Below are positions 8,119 to 14,571 of a DNA stretch of 55,851 nucleotides, one piece after another (within the stretch, counting starts at the first letter, position 1; each line of letters starts with the position of its first letter). The position numbers and the translations under genes were made by a program. Source of the stretch: Verrucomicrobiota bacterium. GTDB lineage: Bacteria > Verrucomicrobiota > Verrucomicrobiia > Palsa-1439. The notes beneath the pieces were generated by a model. That model ran no database searches. It was not told the DNA's origin and was given only the letters and a program-made list of their open reading frames with translations. Location: positions 28,626-84,476 of the forward strand of contig PLZV01000062.1 of the NCBI GenBank assembly GCA_003152315.1, given 5' to 3'.

Positions 8119-8837
8119 GCAACCCATCGACAACCGACAACGTCGTCGTGGTGGCGGTGGACGGACCGGCCGCCAGCGGCAAGAGCACCGTGTCGCGGGC
8201 GCTGGCCCGGATGCTGGGCTACAACTATGTGGATACCGGCGCGATGTACCGCGCGATTACCTGGAAGGCGCTCGAGGAAGGGATCGACGTCGAAGACCCA
8301 ATCGCGGTGATCGCGATGATCCACCGGATCAAGATTACCTTTGAGATCGTTGACCATCAGGCGCGGATGCTGATTGACGGTTTTTATCCGGGCGATGCCG
8401 TTCGCAAGCCGCACGTTACCGAGAAAGTCTCGACCATCGCGGCCATGCCCGAAGTGCGCCACGTCCTCGTGCAACATCAACGGTCGCTGACCAAGCTGGG
8501 CAGCCTGGTGATGGAAGGACGCGACATCGGCACGGTGGTGTTTCCCAACACGCCGTACAAATTCTATCTCGAAGCCAGCCCGGAAGTGCGGGCGCGGCGT
8601 CGCAAGCGGGATTTGGAGGCGATGAAGATCGATGCCAGCCAGGAGGGCGTGAAGGAATCACTCCAGCGCCGCGACAAAAAGGACACGGGCCGCAGCACGT
8701 CACCGCTGCAGATCGCGCTGGGCGCCACCGTGATCGAGAACTCGAATTTGTCGGTCGAAGAAAACGCCAAGGTGTTGCTGGACCACATTCGCCAGCAAGG
8801 CCAGCGCCGTGGCAGCTTCGGCGTCGGCGGCGCCTGA
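8115..8837 (+). CDS. cmk: Cytidylate kinase
   Basis: Cmk phosphorylates CMP and dCMP. The GTG at 8115 is chosen because it overlaps the aroA stop as GTGA and brings the P-loop GPAASGKST to about residue 17; a longer frame from 8061 would lie inside aroA. The 240-aa product has YVDTGAMYRAIT, the CMP-binding insert and EGRDIGTVVFPN, followed by the lid region RRKRD. The stop lies 4 nt before the plsC ATG. The cmk-plsC-rpsA order is shared by many bacteria and supports the assignment. Confidence 0.97.
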   Translation: MSNPSTTDNVVVVAVDGPAASGKSTVSRALARMLGYNYVDTGAMYRAITWKALEEGIDVEDPIAVIAMIHRIKITFEIVDHQARMLIDGFYPGDAVRKPHVTEKVSTIAAMPEVRHVLVQHQRSLTKLGSLVMEGRDIGTVVFPNTPYKFYLEASPEVRARRRKRDLEAMKIDASQEGVKESLQRRDKKDTGRSTSPLQIALGATVIENSNLSVEENAKVLLDHIRQQGQRRGSFGVGGA

Positions 8838-8841
8838 GCGC

Positions 8842-9480
8842 ATGAGGCAACTCTGGTACCGGTTCTGCCGCTTCCTGTATCGCGTCTACTTCTATTTATA
8901 TCATCGCGGCCGGGTCTATAACGCCGAGCGACTTCCCGCGCAGGGGGCGTTCATCCTGGCCGGGAACCACGTTAGTTTTCTCGATCCGCCCTTTTTCGGG
9001 CTGGCCTGCCAGCGCGAAGCGTTCTTCATGGCGCGTGACACCCTCTTTCGCAATCCGCTGGCCAACTGGGTTCTGCGGAGTTGGAACTGTGTGCCCATTA
9101 GCCGCGATCGTGGCGACATTGGCGCCATGCGGACCGTGTTGCGGATGCTCGGTGAAGGCAAGGCGGTGCTGATGTTTCCCGAAGGCACGCGTAGCGAGAA
9201 CGGCGAGCTACAGGAGGCGCGCGCGGGCATCGGCATGATCGCGGCGCGGGCGAACGTTCCCATCGTCCCCATGCGCATCTTCGGCACGGACCGCGCGCTG
9301 CCGCGCGGCGCGAATTTCCCGCACCCCGCGCGGGTGGAAATCAAGTTCGGCGAGCCGTTCCTGTATCCGTTACCCGCGGAATTCGAGAAACTGCGCGGCG
9401 ACGCGGTCAAGGCGGTCTACCTCGACATCGGGCGCGAAATCATGCAGCGGATCGCGGCCTTGAAGCCCCAAACCGAGTGA
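8842..9480 (+). CDS. plsC: 1-acyl-sn-glycerol-3-phosphate acyltransferase
   Basis: This membrane-associated acyltransferase makes phosphatidic acid from lysophosphatidic acid. The ATG at 8842 gives 212 aa; an in-frame GTG-type extension to 8809 would overlap cmk and add no homology. The catalytic NHVSFLD (H-x4-D) motif lies near residue 42, and the substrate-binding FPEGTRS motif near residue 114. An N-terminal aromatic-rich stretch (WYRFCRFLYRVYFYLY) probably anchors it to the inner membrane. It is co-transcribed with cmk and followed by a 120-bp gap before rpsA. Confidence 0.93.
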   Translation: MRQLWYRFCRFLYRVYFYLYHRGRVYNAERLPAQGAFILAGNHVSFLDPPFFGLACQREAFFMARDTLFRNPLANWVLRSWNCVPISRDRGDIGAMRTVLRMLGEGKAVLMFPEGTRSENGELQEARAGIGMIAARANVPIVPMRIFGTDRALPRGANFPHPARVEIKFGEPFLYPLPAEFEKLRGDAVKAVYLDIGREIMQRIAALKPQTE

Positions 9481-9502
9481 ATTAGCGGCTTCCAGAAAGG
9501 TC

Positions 9503-9532
9503 TTGCTAACAACCCGCTCCACGCCTTATATT
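9503..9532 (+). promoter_or_regulatory. Putative promoter of rpsA
   Basis: TTGCTA (9503-9508) and TATATT (9527-9532) are 18 nt apart, about 70 nt upstream of rpsA. An AGGAGA ribosome-binding sequence follows, roughly 14 nt from the ATG, which is a long spacing. Confidence 0.4.
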
Positions 9533-9600
9533 TGCCCGCCTTTTCAGCATTCCGCACCATCGTTGTGCCTTGCCAGAGGCAGGAGAAATAATCAGTCCAA

Positions 9601-11268
9601 ATGTCGAATTCAATGGAGAAACTCTTTTCCGAGGTGAAGCAATTCACCGAGGGAATGCTTGTGAAAGGACGCATCCTCGAGGTGCGTCCGAACGAAGTGT
9701 TGGTGGATATTGGTTACAAGTCCGAGGGCTCGATTTCGCTCTCGGAGTTCGATGAACCAGAAGCGGTCAAGCAGGGCGACGAGATCGAGGTGCTGTTGGA
9801 AAGCCTCGAAGACGACGACGGCATGGTTGTGCTGTCCTACGCCCGGGCCGAGCAGAAGAAGAACTGGGACCGCATCGTCACGATTTGTACCGAAGGCGGC
9901 ACCATCGATGGCAAGGTCCGCGGCAAGGTCAAAGGCGGCTTGATGGTCAATATCGGCGTCGACGCCTTCCTTCCCGCCTCGCAGATTGACGTCATCCCGC
10001 CCCGCAACCTCGACGACTACATGGGCAAGACGTTCAAGTTCAAGGTCGTCAAGATCAACCAAGAGCGTCACAACATCGTTCTCTCACGGCGCGAGTTGAT
10101 CGAGCAGGAGCGCGAGGACAAGCGCCGCACGCTGCTCTCGAGCATGCAGGTCGGCCAAATCCGTTCCGGCGCGGTCAAGAACCTCACGGACTTCGGCGCC
10201 TTCATCGATCTCGACGGGCTCGACGGGTTGCTCCACATCACGGACATGAGTTGGGGCCGTATCAATCATCCCTCCGAATTGCTCAAGGTCGGTGAGACCA
10301 TTGAAGTCATGATCCTGGAAGTTGACCGTGAGAAGGAACGCGTCTCGCTCGGTCTCAAACAACGGAACCGCAATCCCTGGGACAACGTCGAGGTCAAATA
10401 TCCCGTGGGCAGCAAAGTACGCGGCAAGGTCGTCAGTGTTGTGCCGTACGGCGCCTTCGTGCAGTTGGAGGACGGTGTCGAGGGCATGGTGCACGTCTCC
10501 GAGCTTTCGTGGACCAAGCGGGTCGCGCGGGCCTCGGACGTCTTGAAGGTCGGCGAGGAAATTGACACGCTCGTGCTCGAAATCAAGCGTGAAGAGCAGA
10601 AAATATCCCTCGGCATCCGCCAGCTCGAAGCGAACCCGTGGTCGCAAGTCCCGAAGAAATATCCGCCGGGCACGAAGATCACCGGCAAGGTCCGCAACCT
10701 CACCAATTTCGGCGCGTTTGTCGAAATCGAGGAAGGCATCGACGGCATGGTGCACGTCTCCGACATGTCGTGGTCGCGCAAGGTCACGAATCCGGCCGAA
10801 CTGTTGAAGAAGGGCCAGACCGTCGACGCCGTGGTGCTCGAAGTGGACAGCGCCAACCAGCGCGTTTCGCTCGGCATGAAACAACTGGAAGAAGATCCGT
10901 GGCGGTCCATCGAACAGCGTTACAAGATGGGCGACCTCGTGAAGGGCAAGGTCGTCAAACTCGCGTCGTTTGGCGCGTTTATTGAGTTACCCGACAAGCT
11001 CGAGGGTCTCGTCCACATCTCGCAGATCAGCGAAGATCATATCGACAAGATCAAGAGCGTGCTCAAGGTGGGCGACGAAGTTAGCGCGCGCGTCATCAAG
11101 GTGGATGCCCCGGAACGGCGCATCGGTCTCAGCATCAAGGCTGCGAATTACAGCAGCGAGCAATTAGAGGCCGAGAAGGAGCAGTACGAGGCCGCGCTCA
11201 AGCCGGGCGAGGCCATCGTCGATCTCGAGCATGCGTTCGAACAGGCTGAGGAGGAGAAAAACCAGTAG
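9601..11268 (+). CDS. rpsA: 30S ribosomal protein S1
   Basis: S1 helps the ribosome bind and unwind mRNA. The 555-aa protein contains six S1 (OB-fold) domains, starting near residues 19, 103, 189, 274, 361 and 448. Domains 3-6 carry the RNA-binding FGAF or YGAF pattern followed by HITDMSW/HVSELSW-like strands. The first two domains, which bind the ribosome through S2, are more divergent, as usual. An acidic C-terminal tail (EEEKNQ) ends the protein. A strong rho-independent terminator lies 24 nt after the stop. It is the final gene of the tyrA-aroA-cmk-plsC run but probably has its own promoter. Confidence 0.98.
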   Translation: MSNSMEKLFSEVKQFTEGMLVKGRILEVRPNEVLVDIGYKSEGSISLSEFDEPEAVKQGDEIEVLLESLEDDDGMVVLSYARAEQKKNWDRIVTICTEGGTIDGKVRGKVKGGLMVNIGVDAFLPASQIDVIPPRNLDDYMGKTFKFKVVKINQERHNIVLSRRELIEQEREDKRRTLLSSMQVGQIRSGAVKNLTDFGAFIDLDGLDGLLHITDMSWGRINHPSELLKVGETIEVMILEVDREKERVSLGLKQRNRNPWDNVEVKYPVGSKVRGKVVSVVPYGAFVQLEDGVEGMVHVSELSWTKRVARASDVLKVGEEIDTLVLEIKREEQKISLGIRQLEANPWSQVPKKYPPGTKITGKVRNLTNFGAFVEIEEGIDGMVHVSDMSWSRKVTNPAELLKKGQTVDAVVLEVDSANQRVSLGMKQLEEDPWRSIEQRYKMGDLVKGKVVKLASFGAFIELPDKLEGLVHISQISEDHIDKIKSVLKVGDEVSARVIKVDAPERRIGLSIKAANYSSEQLEAEKEQYEAALKPGEAIVDLEHAFEQAEEEKNQ

Positions 11269-11292
11269 CCGTTTCACCTCGAATCTAGTACA

Positions 11293-11335
11293 AGAAACCC
11301 AGCCCGGAACGTTTTCGGGCTGGGTTTCTGTTTTT
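11293..11335 (+). terminator. Strong rho-independent terminator after rpsA
   Basis: AGAAACCCAGCCCG (11293-11306) pairs perfectly with CGGGCTGGGTTTCT (11316-11329) around a 9-nt loop, followed by GTTTTT. The T-run ends only 7 nt before the tyrS ATG at 11343. Confidence 0.93.
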
Positions 11336-11342
11336 GCACTCA

Positions 11343-12527
11343 ATGAAAACCGTCGATGAACAACTGAACCTCCTCGCCCAGGGTTGCGAGAGCGTTGTCA
11401 CCCGCGATGAGTTGAAGAAGAAGCTGGAGCTGAAACGCCCGCTCCGCGTCAAACTCGGCTGCGATCCCACCGCGCCCGATTTACATCTGGGCCACAGCGT
11501 CGTGCTGCGCAAGCTCCGCCAGTTTCAAGACCTTGGCCACAAGGCCGTGCTCATCATCGGCGATTACACGGCGCTCGTGGGCGATCCGACGGGACAGAAC
11601 AAGACGCGGCCCATGCTCAGCGAAGCTGATATCGAGCGCAACGCCACGACGTATTTTGAGCAAGCCGGCAAGGTTCTCGATACCGCTCCCGACAAGCTGG
11701 AAATTCGCCGCAACAGCGAATGGCTTGCGGGAATGCGTCTCGTCGACGTGCTCAAGCTGATGAGTCAGATGACCGTCGCGCGTATGTTGGAACGTGATAC
11801 TTTCGAGAAACGCTACAAAGCGGATGTGCCGATCGGCTTGCACGAGTTCCTCTACCCCCTCATGCAAGGTCACGATTCAGTCATGATTCAGGCGGATATC
11901 GAATTGGGGGGAACGGATCAGCTGTTTAACAATCTTGTCGGACGCGACCTGCTACGCGACGCAGGCCAGGAGCCCCAGGTCGTCATGATTCTCCCCATCC
12001 TTGAGGGACTAGACGGCGTCGAGAAGATGTCCAAGAGCAAAGGCAACTACATCGGCATCAGCGACACGCCGAAAGACATGTTTGGCAAGACCATGAGCAT
12101 TGGCGATGAGCTGATGTGGAAGTGGTACGCGCTCCTCTTCGGCAAGACTCCCGGCGAAATTGCTGATTTGAAAAAGGGCCACCCGATGGAGGCGAAGAAG
12201 GCCCTCGCCCACGCCATCGTCGCGCAATATCACGACGCAGCAGCAGCGGATCATGCGCGCGGGGATTTCGACAAGCAGTTTTCAAAGAAGGACCTCGCGG
12301 ATATCGCCGAGAGCCTGAGCGTGCCGGCCGGGGAGACTTGGATTGTTGAGTTGGTGGAGAAGACCGGCAAGTTCAAGAGCCGTGGCGACATCCGCCGTCT
12401 TATCCAACAGGGCGGCGTCACCTTGGACGGACAGAAGATCACCGACGACAAGACTCGTGTCACTGTCAACAACGGTCAGATTCTCAAAGCCGGCAAGTTG
12501 GTCGTCGTCAAGCTGACGGTTGCCTAA
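11343..12527 (+). CDS. tyrS: Tyrosyl-tRNA synthetase
   Basis: TyrRS charges tRNA-Tyr. The 394-aa protein has the class I HLGH signature in LHLGHSVVL near residue 46, the Tyr-binding GGTDQLFNN segment, the KMSKS loop (EKMSKSKGNYI) and a C-terminal S4-type RNA-binding domain (SRGDIRRLIQQGGV). It belongs to the longer TyrRS type (about 400 aa). The ATG at 11343 is used; the TTG at 11334 lies in the terminator tail. There is no Shine-Dalgarno sequence because the terminator stem occupies that position. How this gene is expressed past the terminator is unclear. Confidence 0.97.
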   Translation: MKTVDEQLNLLAQGCESVVTRDELKKKLELKRPLRVKLGCDPTAPDLHLGHSVVLRKLRQFQDLGHKAVLIIGDYTALVGDPTGQNKTRPMLSEADIERNATTYFEQAGKVLDTAPDKLEIRRNSEWLAGMRLVDVLKLMSQMTVARMLERDTFEKRYKADVPIGLHEFLYPLMQGHDSVMIQADIELGGTDQLFNNLVGRDLLRDAGQEPQVVMILPILEGLDGVEKMSKSKGNYIGISDTPKDMFGKTMSIGDELMWKWYALLFGKTPGEIADLKKGHPMEAKKALAHAIVAQYHDAAAADHARGDFDKQFSKKDLADIAESLSVPAGETWIVELVEKTGKFKSRGDIRRLIQQGGVTLDGQKITDDKTRVTVNNGQILKAGKLVVVKLTVA

Positions 12528-12560
12528 CGCCGTTCTTTCCCGTACACTCTTTCACTCGAC

Positions 12561-12618
12561 CGGGACGTAGCTCAGCTTGGATTAGAGCGTCCCGAGCACG
12601 AAGTGTCTCGGGAAGGTC
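12561..12618 (+). pseudogene. tRNA-Pro-like 5' fragment with substituted anticodon arm
   Basis: Bases 12561-12589 are identical to the first 29 nt of the tRNA-Pro gene. The anticodon arm is then replaced by a TCCCGAG...CTCGGGA hairpin (12590-12613), followed by AGGTC as in the variable loop. The T-arm and acceptor 3' strand are missing. Confidence 0.75.
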
Positions 12619-12650
12619 GCCGGCGGTTTCATAAGTATTGGTAAAGGGTA

Positions 12651-12729
12651 CGGGACGTAGCTCAGCTTGGATTAGAGCGCCTGCCTTGGGCGCAGGAGGT
12701 CGCAGGTTCAAATCCTGTCGTCCCGACCA
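12651..12729 (+). tRNA. tRNA-Pro (anticodon UGG)
   Basis: The acceptor stem CGGGACG (12651-12657) pairs with CGTCCCG (12719-12725), followed by A and an encoded CCA. D-stem GCTC/GAGC, anticodon stem CCTGC/GCAGG with loop CTTGGGC (anticodon TGG at 12687-12689), variable loop AGGTC and T-arm GCAGG-TTCAAAT-CCTGT are all present. The total is 79 nt with CCA. Similar tRNA fragments lie on both sides. Confidence 0.97.
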
Positions 12730-12741
12730 TTTTTGACAGTG

Positions 12742-12813
12742 GCTTGGATTAGAGCGTCCCGAGCCGCAAGGCATCTCGGGAAGGTCTAGGTTCAAATCCT
12801 GTCGTCCCGACTA
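12742..12813 (+). pseudogene. tRNA-Pro-like 3' fragment with substituted anticodon arm
   Basis: From the D-loop (GCTTGGATTAGAGCG) to the 3' end this copies tRNA-Pro, but the anticodon arm is TCCCGAG-N11-CTCGGGA (12757-12781). The terminal CCA has become CTA. The acceptor 5' strand and start of the D-arm are missing. Confidence 0.75.
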
Positions 12814-12822
12814 TTCTTTCGT

Positions 12823-12978
12823 ATGTATTTCGTTTACGTTCTCCAGAGCCTGAACACAGGTCGGTTTTACGTTGGTCAGTGCCACCATCTCATCGAACGT
12901 TTTTACGAGCATCAGCGCGGCGCCAACCTGGCAACTCGTAATCGCGGCCCATGGTGGGTGGCGATGGCACAGCTTTGA
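12823..12978 (+). pseudogene. Truncated GIY-YIG endonuclease-domain gene
   Basis: The 51-codon frame starts MYFVYVLQS and contains GRFYVGQ, the VYVL...FYVG pattern of GIY-YIG nucleases, then LIERFYEHQ and NLATRNRGPW. Complete small GIY-YIG proteins continue for 30-40 more residues. Here homology stops at about 12950, where the sequence joins ankyrin-coding DNA in another frame. It begins 10 nt after a tRNA 3' fragment. It is a remnant, probably non-functional. Confidence 0.65.
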
Positions 12979-13682
12979 TGTTGGCAGTGAGGGAGGACAA
13001 ATCGGAAGCTGTCAAAACATTGCTGGAATCACGTGCAGACCCAGAACTTCGAGACGGATATTATGGAGGTATCAACACTGCTTTGATTGAAGCCTCTGAA
13101 TGGGCACGCACCAACATCCTGGCCATTCTGATTGCTGGAGGTGCCAGAGTCGATGGTGCGAATTCCACCGGCCAGACGGCGCTTATGCGCGGAGCGTACC
13201 AAGGACAAGTTGCCAGTATGGAAATTCTTCTAAACAAAGGAGCAAATCTGGAGACCAAGGATATCGAAGGTCAAACAGTCTTACTGTTCGCGGCGGAGGC
13301 CGGTCAAGAGGCTGCTGTGCGTTTACTGCTGAGCAAAGGAGCAAAGGTCAATGCAAGAGACAAGAAAGGTCGAACTCCCTTGATGCTCGCTTGCAGGGGG
13401 TATGACCTGGCTGTGATCAAGATGCTGCTGGACAAAGGCGCTCTCATCAACGTCCAGGATAACGATGGTCGGACAGCCCTAATGTGGGCATCGTATGGAC
13501 CGTTTATCGCCCAGACCATACTAGGAGAGCCTGAACGAAACTCACAAGCATATCAAGACCGGCTCAAACCTGCTCTTGCAAAGCAAGCCGCTGCCGTTAA
13601 CTTCTTGCTCTCTCAAGGCGCAGATCCAAATATAAGAGCGAAGGATGGACGGACTGTCGTGCTACCGGCAACCGGCAGATGA
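12951..13682 (+). CDS. Ankyrin-repeat protein, truncated at both ends
   Basis: The 243-aa frame encodes about six ankyrin repeats (GDGTALMLAVREDKSEAVKTLLES and similar helix-turn-helix units of about 33 residues), which mediate protein-protein contacts. The ATG at 12951 lies inside the first repeat, a TAA precedes it in frame at 12939, and there is no ribosome-binding site or signal peptide. The last repeat breaks off after KDGRTVV. The beginning abuts the broken GIY-YIG gene and an attC-like palindrome lies 55 bp after the stop. It is probably a fragment of a larger gene; expression is doubtful. Confidence 0.6.
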   Translation: MVGGDGTALMLAVREDKSEAVKTLLESRADPELRDGYYGGINTALIEASEWARTNILAILIAGGARVDGANSTGQTALMRGAYQGQVASMEILLNKGANLETKDIEGQTVLLFAAEAGQEAAVRLLLSKGAKVNARDKKGRTPLMLACRGYDLAVIKMLLDKGALINVQDNDGRTALMWASYGPFIAQTILGEPERNSQAYQDRLKPALAKQAAAVNFLLSQGADPNIRAKDGRTVVLPATGR

Positions 13683-13737
13683 AAAAGTCCCAGCTACTCA
13701 GTTTGAAATTGTGCGGAGGTTTCGGGATGAGCAATGA

Positions 13738-13797
13738 GTCCAACCAATCGGTGCAGCGAATGCTGCGTCGCCGCATCGCTGACCTCAAACGTTACCC
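13738..13797 (+). repeat. attC-like imperfect palindrome
   Basis: GTCCAAC (13738-13744, fits RYYYAAC) and GTTACCC (13791-13797, a degraded GTTRRRY) bound a 60-nt imperfect palindrome. Inner arms GGTGCAGCGA and TCGCTGACC pair with one unpaired extra G on the left, like the extrahelical base of integron attC sites. TGCG/CGCA form the tip. The position after the ankyrin frame fits a cassette. No integron integrase is present in the window. Confidence 0.4.
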
Positions 13798-13924
13798 CGG
13801 AGTCCATTCAGGAAGTTCCAAGCCAAGCTCGTGGCAACCGAATTGCATCACCGTTTCCCGATCTTTCCACGTCGGGTACCGCCTAACAGTGGCTTCTGAT
13901 TCCTTAGGAAATCGCCCTTTTTCG

Positions 13925-13952
13925 GCAGGTTCAAATCCTGTCGTCTCGACCA
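13925..13952 (+). repeat. Direct repeat of the tRNA-Pro 3' end
   Basis: 27 of 28 bases match 12702-12729 of the tRNA-Pro gene (T-arm through CCA). No tRNA 5' half precedes it, so it is a fragment. Together with the tRNA it brackets 1.2 kb of decayed genes, as attachment-site duplications do. Confidence 0.6.
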
Positions 13953-14028
13953 CCTTCAATCCTTCCGCTTGCCCTTCCCCACCCGAGACGCGTACATTAC
14001 CAACAGGCGGATAACGGAGGATTCTTTC

Positions 14029-14475
14029 ATGCACACGGTCAAGGAACTGTTGCGGGAGAAAGGCAGCGAGGTCTGGACCATTGCGCCCAAGGTCACGGTG
14101 TACGAAGCGCTGGAGTTGATGGCGACGAAGAACATCGGCGCGCTGGTGGTTGTCGAGCGGGGAGATGTCGTGGGGATATTCACGGAACGCGATTACGCCC
14201 GCAAAGTCATCCTCAAAGGCCGGTCGTCCAAGACCACGACAGTGAGCGAGTTGATGGTCACGGACGTTCTGTACGTCAGTCCCGATGACACGATCGAGAA
14301 CTGCATGGCGCTCATGACTGAAAAGCGGCTGCGGCATTTACCCGTTATGCATAACGGCCAATTGGCGGGGATCGTCTCCATCGGCGACATTGTGCGGGTG
14401 ATCATCTCCGATCGCGAATTCACGATCCGCGAACTCGAACACTACATCACCGGCGGCCATAGCTCTCGGGCGTAA
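14029..14475 (+). CDS. Two-CBS-domain protein
   Basis: The 148-aa protein consists of two CBS motifs: VYEALELMATKNIGALVVVE...VGIFTERDYARKVI (residues 18-70) and VSELMVTDVLYVSPDDTIENCMALM...LAGIVSIGDIVR (residues 72-130). Stand-alone CBS pairs bind adenosyl ligands such as AMP, ATP or SAM and act as energy or redox sensors. The partner protein here is unknown. The ATG at 14029 is preceded by GGAGG with 7-nt spacing. There are no transmembrane segments. It stands alone between the tRNA locus and a large secreted protein. Confidence 0.9.
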   Translation: MHTVKELLREKGSEVWTIAPKVTVYEALELMATKNIGALVVVERGDVVGIFTERDYARKVILKGRSSKTTTVSELMVTDVLYVSPDDTIENCMALMTEKRLRHLPVMHNGQLAGIVSIGDIVRVIISDREFTIRELEHYITGGHSSRA

Positions 14476-14571
14476 CACACCCAGTTGGAGCCTCCATCGA
14501 TAAGTCTTGACGGTGCCGCAGCACGGCTGTAGTTGTTCTCCAGTAGCTCATCCCGAGCGAAAGGAGATAGT

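Noticed and set aside
12508-12795. 95-aa minus-strand frame over the tRNA-Pro cluster
   Set aside because: It is the antisense translation of tRNA-like sequence (the familiar GRQDLNLRPPAPKAG phrase); not a gene.
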